Below, in pieces: positions 54,379 through 63,999 of a DNA stretch of 64,000 bases (positions are counted from its first letter, which is position 1; each line of letters begins with the position of its first letter). The position numbers and the translations under genes were made by a program. Under the pieces are notes generated by a model. That model saw nothing but the letters and a program-made list of their open reading frames with translations. It did no database searches and had not been told where the DNA came from. This DNA comes from Pseudomonas frederiksbergensis (GTDB taxonomy: Bacteria > Pseudomonadota > Gammaproteobacteria > Pseudomonadales > Pseudomonadaceae), in assembly GCF_035751725.1 (NCBI RefSeq), contig NZ_CP142104.1, positions 496,001 to 560,000 on the forward strand. The letters run 5' to 3'.

Positions 54379-56415
54379 ATGTTCGCGCCTGCCAACCAAC
54401 CACGCTTCACGCTGGCGTTCGAAAGCGGGCCAGATGATCTCAAGGTGCTTGAGTTCAAAGGCAAGGAAGCGATCAGCCAACCCTATTGCTTTGAAGTGGA
54501 ACTGGTCAGTGAGCGGCCCGACCTGGTGCTGGAGGAACTCCTGCATCGCCAGGCTTACCTGAGTTTCGATGACCGGGGCGGCGGAGTACACGGCCAGGTC
54601 TACAGCGTGGCCCAAGGCGATTCGGGGAAGCGCCTGACCCGCTACCAGATCACTCTCGTGCCGCGCCTGGCGTACTTGCGCCATCGCATCAACCAGCGAA
54701 TTTTCCAGCATTTGAGCGTGCCCGCTATCGTGGCCCTTGTCATGAAGGACCACGGCATCCTGGCCGATGCGTTCCAGTTCAGTCTGGGTGGGCAATACCC
54801 CGAGCGTGAATATTGCGTGCAGTACGGAGAAAGCGACCTGGCTTTCATCGAGCGGCTATGTGCCGAGGTCGGCATCCATTACCACTTCCAGCACAGCCCT
54901 GACGGCCATCTGCTGGTGTTTGGCGATGACCAGACGATGTTCGCGCGCTTGCCCGAGTCGACGCTGTACCTGCCGGGCAGCGGCATGGCCGCCGCTGAGC
55001 CGGGCATCAAGCGCTTGGCGGTACGGCTCCAGACGCGATCCACCGCGGTGACTTTACGCGACTATGACTTTCGCAAGCCCGGCCTGTTGCTTCAAACCCG
55101 TCTCGAGGGACAAGCTCCAGCTTCGCTCGAGGACTACCATTATCCCGGTCAATTCGCCGATCGTGACGATGGCAAGCACCTGGTCCGGCGCGCCCTTGAG
55201 CGCCACGGCGCGGACCATCGGTTGGCGGAGGGCAGCAGTGACGACAGCGCTTTCGCCAGCGGGCATTTCATGCGCATCGAGGAACATCCCCGGACGCAGT
55301 GGAATGATCTCTGGCTGTTGACGCAGGTCGAGCACCGTGGCCGCCAGCCGCAAGTGCTGGAAGAAAACGCTTCCGCCGGCCCAGGTGAATTCCAGGGCTA
55401 CGGCAATACCTTCCGGGCAACGCCGTGGGACGTTTTCTTCCGTCCGCCATTGCAACACACTAAGCCGTCGATCAATGGCTACCAGCCAGCGGTGGTCACC
55501 GGACCTGTGGACAGCGAGATTCATTGCGATGAGTTCGGACGAGTCAAGGTGCAGCTGGTCTGGGACCGCGACGGTGAACGGAACGAGCATTCCAGCTGCT
55601 GGCTGCGCGTGGCCACCGGCTGGGCCCATGATCGCTACGGCAGTGTGATGATCCCTCGGGTCGGCATGGAGGTTCTCGTCGGGTTCATGGACGGCGACGT
55701 CGATAAGCCGTTGGTGGTGGGCTGCCTGCCGAACGGTGCCAACCCGGTGCCCCTCGACCTGCCGGCGGACAAGACGCGCAGCATCCTGCGCAGCCAGAGC
55801 AGCCCCGGCGGTGGTGGCTACAATGAGCTGCGCATCGAAGACCGCAAGGGCGCCGAGGAAATCTACCTGCGGGCGCAGCGCAACTGGACCCAGCACGTGC
55901 TGCATGACCAGCGTGTGCAGGTCGATCATGAGCGCAGCATTGTCGTCACCGGTCTGTCGCGTCATGAACTCAAGGATGGCGAGCAGCGCATCACCGAAGG
56001 TCGACGCCAGGTTGAAGTTCGTCAGGACGATCACCTGATGGTGACGGGTGATCGGCATATCCGCGTCGCCAACCAGGCCCTCAGCGCTACGGGAGGATTC
56101 AGTGTCAGCGCTGGCCAGCAAGTCGTGCTGGAAGCCGGTGCCAGCGCGACCATCCAGGCGGGCGGGCACTGGATCAACATCGGCCCGGGCGGAATCTTCA
56201 GCAGCGTGCCGATCCAGGTGGGCGGCGCGCCGATGGTGGCGATGGGCGCCGAGCCCGTCGCGGCGGGCGCCCCGGACAAACTTGCCGCTGCGCTGGCGCC
56301 AGTGCTGTCCGTGGCACAAATACGCAGCCTGAAAAGTCCTGCGCCGTTTTGTGAGGAGTGCGAGCGCTGCAAGGATGGCGCTTGTGGCGTGTCGTTGGCA
56401 GCGCTTGGAGGATAG
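54379..56415 (+). CDS. vgrG: T6SS spike protein VgrG (orphan)
   Basis: The 678-residue protein starts MFAPANQPRFTLAFESGPDD at 54379; the longer frame upstream has no similarity and only weak ribosome binding is seen for either. It has gp27-like domains ('LKVLEFKGKEAISQPYCFEV', 'LAFIERLCAEVGIHYHFQHS'), the gp5 OB fold ('GRVKVQLVWDRDGERNEHSS', 'VGMEVLVGFMDGDVDKPLVV') and a C-terminal DUF2345 beta-helix. The tail ends 'PFCEECERCKDGACG'. No PAAR, adaptor or effector gene follows; rlmJ does. It may pair with the PAAR effectors encoded at 2-4 kb or with others outside the window. Confidence 0.9.
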   Translation: MFAPANQPRFTLAFESGPDDLKVLEFKGKEAISQPYCFEVELVSERPDLVLEELLHRQAYLSFDDRGGGVHGQVYSVAQGDSGKRLTRYQITLVPRLAYLRHRINQRIFQHLSVPAIVALVMKDHGILADAFQFSLGGQYPEREYCVQYGESDLAFIERLCAEVGIHYHFQHSPDGHLLVFGDDQTMFARLPESTLYLPGSGMAAAEPGIKRLAVRLQTRSTAVTLRDYDFRKPGLLLQTRLEGQAPASLEDYHYPGQFADRDDGKHLVRRALERHGADHRLAEGSSDDSAFASGHFMRIEEHPRTQWNDLWLLTQVEHRGRQPQVLEENASAGPGEFQGYGNTFRATPWDVFFRPPLQHTKPSINGYQPAVVTGPVDSEIHCDEFGRVKVQLVWDRDGERNEHSSCWLRVATGWAHDRYGSVMIPRVGMEVLVGFMDGDVDKPLVVGCLPNGANPVPLDLPADKTRSILRSQSSPGGGGYNELRIEDRKGAEEIYLRAQRNWTQHVLHDQRVQVDHERSIVVTGLSRHELKDGEQRITEGRRQVEVRQDDHLMVTGDRHIRVANQALSATGGFSVSAGQQVVLEAGASATIQAGGHWINIGPGGIFSSVPIQVGGAPMVAMGAEPVAAGAPDKLAAALAPVLSVAQIRSLKSPAPFCEECERCKDGACGVSLAALGG

Positions 56416-56507
56416 GTTCAGGGCGAGGGCTGTTCTGCCGCTCGGTCGTGAACCCCTGACGTTGGGCGCGCTTCAAGGTAAACTCGTCGCCCTTCGCAGG
56501 AGCCGCC

Positions 56508-57347
56508 ATGAATTATCGCCACGCCTTCCACGCCGGCAATCACGCCGATGTGTTCAAACACCTGACCTTGACCCGCCTCATCGCCTTGATGTCGCGCAAG
56601 GAGCAGCCCTTCGCCTACCTCGATACCCACGCGGGCATCGGGCTGTACGACTTGCAAGGCGACCAGGCCAGTCGCACCGGTGAATACCTGGAAGGCATCG
56701 CGCGGTTGTGGGACCAGGACGACCTGCCGCCGCTGACCGCCGACTACATGAAGGTGCTGCATGAGATGAACCCGGATGGCCAGTTGCGCTACTACCCGGG
56801 CTCGCCGGAGCTGGCGCGTCGCCTGACCCGGTCGCAGGATCGGGTGTTGCTCAACGAGAAGCATCCCCAGGACGGCGTGCTGCTCAAGGACAACATGAAG
56901 GGCGACCGTCGCGTGGCGGTGCATCTGGGCGAAGGCTGGCACGTTCCTCGGGCGCTGCTGCCGGTGGCGGAGAAGCGCGGGCTGATGCTGATCGATCCAC
57001 CGTTCGAGCAACTGGATGAGATGCAGCGCTGCGCCGCCTCGCTCAAGGAGGCCATTGGTCGGATGCGCCAGACGGTAGCAGCGATCTGGTATCCAGTGAA
57101 AGACCAGCGCATGTTGCGTCGTTTCTATCAGGACCTGGCGGGCACGGGCGCGCCTAAATTGTTGCGGGTGGAATTGTTGGTGCACCCGTTGGCCACGCCC
57201 AACAGCCTGAACGGCTCCGGCCTGGCCATTGCCAATCCGCCATGGGGGCTGGAGGAAGAGTTGCGGGAGTTGCTGCCGTGGTTGTCCAAGAAGCTTGGGC
57301 AGACCCAGGGTGGCTGGCAGATGGATTGGTTGATCGCTGAAAGCTGA
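56508..57347 (+). CDS. rlmJ: 23S rRNA (adenine-2030-N6)-methyltransferase
   Basis: The 279-residue enzyme methylates A2030 of 23S rRNA. It begins with the family-specific 'MNYRHAFHAGNHADVFKHLT', has 'YLDTHAGIGLYDLQGDQASR' (SAM binding) and the catalytic motif 'LMLIDPPFEQLDEMQR' (DPPF, as in DNA/RNA N6-adenine methylases). GGAGCC precedes the ATG. A GGCGCC hairpin lies 5 bases behind the stop. Confidence 0.93.
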   Translation: MNYRHAFHAGNHADVFKHLTLTRLIALMSRKEQPFAYLDTHAGIGLYDLQGDQASRTGEYLEGIARLWDQDDLPPLTADYMKVLHEMNPDGQLRYYPGSPELARRLTRSQDRVLLNEKHPQDGVLLKDNMKGDRRVAVHLGEGWHVPRALLPVAEKRGLMLIDPPFEQLDEMQRCAASLKEAIGRMRQTVAAIWYPVKDQRMLRRFYQDLAGTGAPKLLRVELLVHPLATPNSLNGSGLAIANPPWGLEEELRELLPWLSKKLGQTQGGWQMDWLIAES

Positions 57348-57352
57348 TTGAG

Positions 57353-57371
57353 GGCGCCTGGAGCGGCGCCT
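57353..57371 (+). terminator. Short GC hairpin behind rlmJ
   Basis: GGCGCC (57353-57358) pairs with GGCGCC (57365-57370) around TGGAGC, followed by only two T residues, so termination is uncertain. Confidence 0.35.
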
Positions 57372-57375
57372 TGAC

Positions 57376-57434
57376 AAGCAGGCTCGCTCCCACATTCGGC
57401 CGGGTTGTATGTGGGGGCGAGCCTGCTCGCGAAG
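57376..57434. repeat. Inverted REP pair between rlmJ and msrA
   Basis: 'AGCAGGCTCGCTCCCACAT' faces 'ATGTGGGGGCGAGCCTGCTC' across 16 bases, a perfect example of the REP doublet of this genome, placed between convergent genes. Confidence 0.75.
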
Positions 57435-57452
57435 CTCTTCAGAGCACAAATA

Positions 57453-58100
57453 TCAAATTGGGCAAGTCACGCCCGTGCCGCCAATCCCGCAATACCCTTC
57501 AGGGTTTTTCGCCAGGTATTGCTGGTGATAGGCCTCGGCAAAGTAGAGCGTCGGCGCTTCGTCGATTTCAGTGGTGATTTCGCCTTTGCCGGCCTTGTTC
57601 AGCTCAGCCTGGAACACTTCCTTGCTCTTCTTCGCCGCTTCCAGTTGCTCGGGCGTGGTGCAATAGATCACCGAGCGATACTGGGTGCCAATGTCATTTC
57701 CCTGGCGCATGCCCTGGGTAGGGTTGTGCAGTTCCCAGAACATCTTCAGAAGCTGCTCGTAGCTAACCTTCGCCGGCTCGTAGACCACCAGCACCACTTC
57801 GCTGTGGCCGGTCAGGCCCGAGCAGACTTCTTCATACGTCGGGTTTGGCGTGAAACCACCGGCATAACCCACCGCGGTACTGACCACGCCCTCGCGCTGC
57901 CAGAACTTGCGCTCTGCGCCCCAGAAGCAACCGAGGCCGAAGATAGCGAAATCCACGTCCATGGCAAACGGGCCCAGCAGCGGCGCGTCGAGGACGAAGT
58001 GTTTTTCCGGCACGGACATCGGGGTTTCACGGCCAGGGAGAGCTTGATCGGGAGTAGGAAGCACGTTTTTGTTCACCAGGATTTCCGAGCGCAAGACCAT
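57453..58100 (-). CDS. msrA: Peptide methionine sulfoxide reductase A
   Basis: The 215-residue enzyme repairs Met-S-sulfoxide. It carries the catalytic '[16 protein letters not shown]' (GCFWG), '[20 protein letters not shown]' and '[20 protein letters not shown]' with the resolving cysteines near the end ('GTGVTCPI'). The start [20 protein letters not shown] at 58100 is the usual pseudomonad form with a 45-residue N-terminal extension. It lies beside dipA as in P. aeruginosa. Confidence 0.93.
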   Translation of the reverse strand: MVLRSEILVNKNVLPTPDQALPGRETPMSVPEKHFVLDAPLLGPFAMDVDFAIFGLGCFWGAERKFWQREGVVSTAVGYAGGFTPNPTYEEVCSGLTGHSEVVLVVYEPAKVSYEQLLKMFWELHNPTQGMRQGNDIGTQYRSVIYCTTPEQLEAAKKSKEVFQAELNKAGKGEITTEIDEAPTLYFAEAYHQQYLAKNPEGYCGIGGTGVTCPI

Positions 58101-58184
58101 CATCAGTCCTCTCAGTCAGATTGAATTGAGCGAAATAGACCGTCAGTGTGCCTCAGAAAAGCCGCTGCAAGCTATAAGCGGCTG

Positions 58185-60878
58185 TCAGACCAGGGGGCCG
58201 CGTGGGTAGCGCTTGAGCTTCTCGATGAGTTCCGCGCCAGGGATCGGCCGGTCGAAGAGGTAGCCTTGGCCGACGTCGCAGCGGTGGCGTCGCAGGAAGG
58301 CGAGCTGCTGGGCGGTCTCGATGCCTTCGGCCACTACCTTGAGCTTCAAGTTGTGGGCCATGGCGATCACGGCGGAGGTGATTTCCATGTCGTCCTGGTT
58401 GTCCGGGATTTCATGGATGAAGCTGCGATCGATCTTGATGATGTCGATCGGGAATTTCTTCAGGTAGCTCAGGGACGAGTAACCGGTGCCGAAGTCATCC
58501 ATGGCCAGGGTCAGGCCCAAACGCTTGAGCTGATCGAGTTGCAGGTGGGTGTCTTCGGTGGCTTCGAGCAGCAAGCCTTCGGTCAATTCCAGTTCCAGCA
58601 ACCGCGCGGGCAGTTGTTCTTCCTTGAGGATGCTGGCGATCGAGGCCACCAAGTCAGGGTCGGAAAACTGTTTGGGCGACAAGTTGATCGCCACTTGCAG
58701 ATTGCCCAGGCCGACGGCGGTCAGCTGTTTGCTCATTCGGCAGGCCTGGCGGGCGATCCATTTGCCGATGGGGATGATAAGGCCGGTTTCCTCGGCCACG
58801 CTGATGAACTGGTCCGGACGGATCATGCCTTTTTCCGGGTGGTTCCAGCGCAGCAACGCCTCCATGCCCAGCAGGCGGCCGCTGCGCAGGCACAGCTTGG
58901 GCTGGTAGAACACGTCCAGTTCGTTCTGGGTCAAGGCGCGACGCAGGTTGTTTTCCACGAACAGCTTGTAGCTGGCCTCGGCATTCAGTGCCTCGGTGAA
59001 CACTTGGACCTGATGCTTGCCGTTGGCCTTGGCCTTATGCAAGGCGAGGCCGGCGTTGCGCATCAGCGTCTGCGGGTCGCGCCCATGCAAAGGTGCGCAG
59101 GCCAGGCCCACGGAGCCCGTGACGCTGATCAACTGGTTATCGACGAACATCGGCTTGTCGAGCGTCATCAGCAGTTGGCTGGCGATATGCTGGCCGGTTT
59201 CAAGATCGGTGTCGTCCAGCAGCACGGCAAATTCGTTACTGGCGAATCGGGCCAGGCTGCCGCTGGGGCTCAGGCTGTTGCGCAGGCGTCGGGCCAGGCT
59301 GATCAGCAGTTTATCGCCGGTCTGGTGACCGAGGCTGTCGTTGATGCGCTTGAAGTTGTCGATGTCCACCAGCAACAGGCTGATGGGCGAGTCGCTGTCC
59401 CGGGCGAAGCGTTCATCCAGGTTGCGGATAAATGCCGGACGGTTGCCCAGGTTGGTCAGGTTGTCGGTGTAGGCCAGGCGCTCGATGCGCTGCTGGGCCA
59501 GCTTGGTCTGGGTGATGTCTTCGTAGATGCCGATGTAGTGGGTCAGTTCACGGTTGTCGCCGTAGACCTTGGAAATCGACAACTGGCCCCAGTACGGTTC
59601 GAGGTTCTTGCGCCGACTCTTGAACTCGCCCTGCCAACTATTGCTCTGGGCCAGGGCCGAGGGCGCGTCGAACAGTAGTTCACTGAGGTTCTCCAGGGCC
59701 GGCAGTTCCGAGAGGCGCTGGCCGTGGACTTCCTCGGTGGTGTACTGGGTGATCGCGGTGAAGCTTGGGTTGACGTATTCCACCACACCGTCGCAATTGA
59801 CCAGCAGGAACGCATTGGCGCTCTGCTCCACGGCCCGCTGGAACAGGTGCAAGGCGCTGGTGGCAGTGCGGCGGTTGTGGTTGTTGATGACCTGGGCGAA
59901 CTGGTCCGCCAACTCGCCGGCGAAGGCAATTTCGTCCGACTGCCAGGCGCGGGTTGCGCCGACTTGCTCCAGGCACAGGACGCCCACCACTTGCCCGTCG
60001 ATCCGGATGCTGGCGTCGAGTATTGCGTTGACGTCCCGGGCTCGCAGGTTCTCGGCCATTTCTCGCGTGCGCGGGTCGCGCATCGCGTTGTGGGCGTCAA
60101 TGGCGCGGCAGGTCTGCAACGCTTCCATGTAGTGCGGGAAATCGTTGGCGTTGATGACCTCCGGCAGGAAGTATTCCTGGGAGGCGCGGTTATAGGCCGA
60201 GATCGGCACCAGCTTCCCGTCCTCCAGATTCCAGATGCTCGCGCAATCGATCTGGTAGATGTCACAGGCGCTGCGGGTAATCAGTTCGGCGGCTTCTTGC
60301 AGCGAGTTGTTGGCGCTGTAGCGCTGGCGCGTCAGTAGCAGGATCAAGTCTTGCTGGGCGCGGACCCGGTCCAGATGCTGAAGCTGCTCCTGTTGGGCGC
60401 GCTGATTGAGCTCCAGGGCGATCTGCAGTCTGGAATTCTGGGTTTCCAGGTCAACGGCCGGCAGGGAGGGCCCGTCCTGCAACAGGTCGTCCACCACAAG
60501 CAAATAACCACGCAGCAGATGACGGTTGTGCTGCCTGTAGGCTTCACCGGTCTCCAACAGATTCATCGGCCCCTTGGCGGTGTGCAACGTGTAGCGGATC
60601 AGATAGTGGGACGCCTGGGCCAGCTGCTGCTGGATCGCGTCATGCAAGTGATAGCGTGCCTCAGGTTCCATCAGGCTGGCGTAAGGAGAACTGACCAGCG
60701 AACAAAGCTCAACGGCTGGCAAGCCGAAGTAACGTTCGCAGTTGGGATCGAGAAACAGCAGCGCCCAGCTTGCTTCATTCAGCCGCTCGAAACGCAGCAT
60801 ACCGAGCCGCGAGGGCACCGGTAACTGCGTTACTACCTCGGCCGCCATACGGCTGGCGGCATCGGGTTGGCTTTTCAT
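58185..60878 (-). CDS. dipA: Cyclic-di-GMP phosphodiesterase DipA (PAS-GAF-PAS-GGDEF-EAL)
   Basis: The 897-residue protein has an N-terminal PAS domain (about 20-140), a GAF domain (about 180-340), a second PAS (350-460), a GGDEF domain whose active site is degenerate ('ARFASNEFAVLL', ASNEF in place of GGDEF), and an intact EAL domain ('GMEALLRWNHPEKGMIRPDQ', 'MDDFGTGYSSLSYLKKFPID', 'VVAEGIETAQQLAFL'). It should therefore degrade c-di-GMP. Length, domain order, the ASNEF site and its place between aceF and msrA agree with P. aeruginosa DipA (PA5017), which controls biofilm dispersion and asymmetric c-di-GMP levels. Confidence 0.88.
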   Translation of the reverse strand: MKSQPDAASRMAAEVVTQLPVPSRLGMLRFERLNEASWALLFLDPNCERYFGLPAVELCSLVSSPYASLMEPEARYHLHDAIQQQLAQASHYLIRYTLHTAKGPMNLLETGEAYRQHNRHLLRGYLLVVDDLLQDGPSLPAVDLETQNSRLQIALELNQRAQQEQLQHLDRVRAQQDLILLLTRQRYSANNSLQEAAELITRSACDIYQIDCASIWNLEDGKLVPISAYNRASQEYFLPEVINANDFPHYMEALQTCRAIDAHNAMRDPRTREMAENLRARDVNAILDASIRIDGQVVGVLCLEQVGATRAWQSDEIAFAGELADQFAQVINNHNRRTATSALHLFQRAVEQSANAFLLVNCDGVVEYVNPSFTAITQYTTEEVHGQRLSELPALENLSELLFDAPSALAQSNSWQGEFKSRRKNLEPYWGQLSISKVYGDNRELTHYIGIYEDITQTKLAQQRIERLAYTDNLTNLGNRPAFIRNLDERFARDSDSPISLLLVDIDNFKRINDSLGHQTGDKLLISLARRLRNSLSPSGSLARFASNEFAVLLDDTDLETGQHIASQLLMTLDKPMFVDNQLISVTGSVGLACAPLHGRDPQTLMRNAGLALHKAKANGKHQVQVFTEALNAEASYKLFVENNLRRALTQNELDVFYQPKLCLRSGRLLGMEALLRWNHPEKGMIRPDQFISVAEETGLIIPIGKWIARQACRMSKQLTAVGLGNLQVAINLSPKQFSDPDLVASIASILKEEQLPARLLELELTEGLLLEATEDTHLQLDQLKRLGLTLAMDDFGTGYSSLSYLKKFPIDIIKIDRSFIHEIPDNQDDMEITSAVIAMAHNLKLKVVAEGIETAQQLAFLRRHRCDVGQGYLFDRPIPGAELIEKLKRYPRGPLV

Positions 60879-61071
60879 GGGGGAACTCGCTTCGAAAATG
60901 CTGATCGCGCCGGGCTGACGCCCTCGTTATTACGGATTGCCGCAAGGTTGCATCATTGCGGCACTGGCTGACAAGAGACATGAAGGCCAAGTGCTATAAA
61001 CCTTTTATCGGCCGACAAGGGGATTTCTCCAATTGCCAACCGATCAGAGGCATTCCTTGGGCTATCGCAGG

Positions 61072-62478
61072 TCAGCGCAACGGTATTTCGACGACCTCCA
61101 ATGGGTCACCGTCACGATCATAAAACGTCACGCGGACGCTCTGGGCCGTGACTTGCAGATGAGCGAAATTATCCTGGCTGATCACCTTGCTGGTGAGTTC
61201 GTATTGATACTCCCCGCTGGGTGTCCGGGCCATGGGCTTGCCGAAAATAAAAGTCGAAGCCTTGGCGTAGGGCAGCAGCTTGCTGTTGCAAAACGGCGAC
61301 GAAACGATGGTGTGGACCTGGAAGACAGGATCCTGGTTATGCGCCAACAGGCTTGTCAGGGAGCCGTGTACGTCACCGGACACGAAAATAACGTTCTTGA
61401 CTCGATGGCTGCGAATGGCTTCAAGCAAGCGCAGGCGCTGTTCGGGAAAGGCCTGCCAGGCGTCCCCGCCATTGAAGCAGCGGTCGGGGTAGAGCAGGAC
61501 ACTTGTCACGACAAATTTAACCCGGGTGGGGCTGTTGATCAGCCAGTTGAGCAGTGATTGCTCTTGCTCTTCATCCAGGATGCGTCGCTCGGTTGCCGAC
61601 AGGTTGCGTCGAGTCCGGCTGTCTGTGACGAACCACCCGATATCGCCATGTGCAAACGTGTACCAGTAGTGGGTGAGTGGCTGGCTTAATGTGCCGTCAT
61701 CCAGAAGTTCACGGGCCGGGCTGTGGCTGGCTTGATAGAGCTCGTAAGTATCAAGGGCATTTGAATATAAGGTTTCATCTTCGTTTGCTTTCTTAGCGGG
61801 CCAGTTGTCCTCTATTTCGTGATCGTCGAGCATCATGTAGGTCGGAACGCTGGACATCAGTTTTTTAATATGAGGCTGGGAAAAGGCAGTGCGGTATTTA
61901 AACAGGATGTCAGGGTGGCTACGGTCAGGCGCAATGATATTCAAGTCATCGAGATACACTTGGTCGCCTGTCATCAATACCGCACTGATGGGCGGGTCGG
62001 CCTGCTCGACGATTCGGTTGATGCCGGCGAAAGTGCGATCTCCGTGTTCCGGGTTGGTCGGGATGCCGGCGGTAATCCGCAGGTATCGACACGAGCCGAC
62101 GATGTAGCTGCGCGGGACGTCGGGCACGCTGGAAGGAGTGCGCAACTGGTAAATCTCCTTGGGCCACTGCAGCGGTAGTTCCAGGATGGTCTCGGGGGTA
62201 TGCGCTGGGCTCAGGGTACTTTTCCAGCCGGCCTGGTATTCATAGGTCGTATCGGGCTCGAGGCCTTTCAATAGGATGACGCCGGCTAGGTCGCGGTAGG
62301 AAACCAGTCGGATGAATTGTCCCTTGGACCACGTCGTATCGCCTTTTCGCCTGTGGCGAATACCGGCAAATAGCGGATTGTCTGTGTTGCCGTCACCTCG
62401 TAGAAATATACGGGCATGATCGGTTGTCGTGTGGCCGACAATAGGGCCGACAGTGGGCTTTAGCATGTTCGAATCCAT
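61072..62478 (-). CDS. PhoD-like alkaline phosphatase/phosphodiesterase
   Basis: The 468-residue protein has an N-terminal fibronectin-like domain ('TTDHARIFLRGDG', 'GLEPDTTYEYQAGW') and a PhoD-type metallophosphatase core with 'YIVGSCRYLR', 'LMTGDQVYLDDL', 'MMLDDHEIEDNW' and 'VIFVSGDVHGSLTSLLAHNQ' providing the metal ligands. There is no signal peptide or Tat motif, so it is probably cytoplasmic, unlike secreted PhoD. The start may be ATG 62478 or MLKPTVGPIVGHTTTDHARI at 62466. The substrate is unknown. Confidence 0.83.
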   Translation of the reverse strand: MDSNMLKPTVGPIVGHTTTDHARIFLRGDGNTDNPLFAGIRHRRKGDTTWSKGQFIRLVSYRDLAGVILLKGLEPDTTYEYQAGWKSTLSPAHTPETILELPLQWPKEIYQLRTPSSVPDVPRSYIVGSCRYLRITAGIPTNPEHGDRTFAGINRIVEQADPPISAVLMTGDQVYLDDLNIIAPDRSHPDILFKYRTAFSQPHIKKLMSSVPTYMMLDDHEIEDNWPAKKANEDETLYSNALDTYELYQASHSPARELLDDGTLSQPLTHYWYTFAHGDIGWFVTDSRTRRNLSATERRILDEEQEQSLLNWLINSPTRVKFVVTSVLLYPDRCFNGGDAWQAFPEQRLRLLEAIRSHRVKNVIFVSGDVHGSLTSLLAHNQDPVFQVHTIVSSPFCNSKLLPYAKASTFIFGKPMARTPSGEYQYELTSKVISQDNFAHLQVTAQSVRVTFYDRDGDPLEVVEIPLR

Positions 62479-62665
62479 TCGAAGTTATTGGTTGTTGTCG
62501 GCGCTGTAAGTTAGGGCGCGCCAAGGACATGCTAAAGCCGGGATGGCAATAAATATTGCAGGGGGAGGGGGCGGGCGTTGTGGGTAATGACTAACAGGAC
62601 AAGTAGTCTTTTTTGCTGAGGGCGGTAGGAAAGTCCGTCAATTGAATAACGGTTTTAGCCTGCGC

Positions 62666-62692
62666 AAAAAAAGCCCCGCCAAATGGGCGGGG
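62666..62692 (-). terminator. Rho-independent terminator of the aceF operon
   Basis: On the minus strand CCCCGCCC and GGCGGGG pair around ATTT and are followed by seven T residues (the A-run at 62666-62672). A second hairpin, GGCCCTCC/GGAGGGCC (62733-62752), lies between it and the aceF stop. Confidence 0.88.
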
Positions 62693-62760
62693 TTGAGGTA
62701 CGAGCGTGGCGCTCGGAAAACAGCGGTCGAGTGGCCCTCCGCGAGGAGGGCCGCCCGGTG

Positions 62761-63999
62761 TTACAGCAGGATGGTGCGGATGTCGCCCAGCAGGTCGCTC
62801 AAGCGTTTGGTGAAGCGTGCAGCGGCGGCGCCGTTGATCACACGGTGATCGTAGGACAGCGACAATGGCAGCATCAGCTTCGGCTGGAAGGCCTTACCGT
62901 CCCAGACAGGCTGGATGGTGGCCTTGGAAACACCCAGGATCGCCACTTCCGGCGCGTTGACGATCGGCGTGAAGCCGGTGCCGCCAATGTGGCCGAGGCT
63001 GGAGATGGTGAAGCAGGCGCCCTGCATGTCGTCGGCGGTGAGCTTCTTGTTCCGGGCTTTTTCGGCCAGGGCAGCGGCTTCGCCAGCCAGTTGCAGCAGG
63101 CTCTTCTGGTCGACGTTGCGGATGACCGGTACCAGCAGGCCTTCCGGGGTGTCGACGGCAAAGCCGATGTGCACGTATTTCTTGCGGATCACAGCCTTGC
63201 CGCTTGGGGCCAGGGAGCTGTTGAAGTCCGGCAGTTCCTTGAGCAGGTGTGCGCAGGCCTTGAGCAGCAATGGCAGGACGGTCAGCTTTACGCCGGCCTT
63301 TTCCGCCACGGCTTTCTGTGCAACGCGGAAAGCTTCCAGCTCGGTGATGTCAGCCTGGTCGAACTGAGTCACGTGCGGGATGTTCAGCCAGCTGCGGTGC
63401 AGGCTCGACGCGCCGATCTGCATCAGGCGAGTCATGGCCACTTCTTCGGTTTCGCCGAAGCGGCTGAAGTCCACCGCCGGAATCGGCGGGATACCCGCGC
63501 CGCCGGTGGCGCCTTCGGCCGGGGCGTTCTTGGCCTTCTGCATCATCGCCTTGACGTAGGCTTGCACGTCTTCCTTCAGCACGCGGCCGTGAGGGCCGCT
63601 TGGGCCGACGGCGGACAGTTCGACACCGAATTCACGGGCCAGCTGACGCACCGCTGGGCCAGCGTGCACCTTGGCACCGCTAGGTGCAGGCGCAGCAGCG
63701 GCGACTGGCGCTGGGGCTGCCTCGGCCTTGGCGGCGGGCGCAGCGGCTGGTGCTGGAGCTGCTTCAGCCTTGGCGGCTGGCGCAGCGGCCTGGGCGGGTG
63801 CGGCGGGTGCCGCAGCGCCAGCGACCTTGAGCTTCAGGATCAGGTCACCGGTACCGACTTCATCTTCCAGCTTGACCTCGACGCTTTCCACCACGCCGGC
63901 GGCCGGCGAAGGAATTTCCATGCTGGCCTTGTCGGATTCCAGGGTGATCAGCGACTGGTCGGCTTCGACGGTGTCGCCAGCCTTGACCAGCACTTCGAT
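62761..63999 (-). CDS. aceF: Pyruvate dehydrogenase E2 component, C-terminal part (5' end outside window)
   Basis: The dihydrolipoyl acetyltransferase transfers acetyl from lipoate to CoA. The visible 412 residues hold the last lipoyl domain with the lipoylated Lys in 'ITLESDKASMEIPSPAAGVV', an Ala/Pro-rich flexible linker (about 60-110), the E1/E3-binding domain ('AGPAVRQLAREFGVELSAVG') and the catalytic domain with 'PLSLSYDHRVINGAAAARFT'. The frame is still open at 63999, so the start and any further lipoyl domains are beyond the window. It is followed by a terminator, then the PhoD-like gene. Confidence 0.95.
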   Translation of the reverse strand: MEVLVKAGDTVEADQSLITLESDKASMEIPSPAAGVVESVEVKLEDEVGTGDLILKLKVAGAAAPAAPAQAAAPAAKAEAAPAPAAAPAAKAEAAPAPVAAAAPAPSGAKVHAGPAVRQLAREFGVELSAVGPSGPHGRVLKEDVQAYVKAMMQKAKNAPAEGATGGAGIPPIPAVDFSRFGETEEVAMTRLMQIGASSLHRSWLNIPHVTQFDQADITELEAFRVAQKAVAEKAGVKLTVLPLLLKACAHLLKELPDFNSSLAPSGKAVIRKKYVHIGFAVDTPEGLLVPVIRNVDQKSLLQLAGEAAALAEKARNKKLTADDMQGACFTISSLGHIGGTGFTPIVNAPEVAILGVSKATIQPVWDGKAFQPKLMLPLSLSYDHRVINGAAAARFTKRLSDLLGDIRTILL

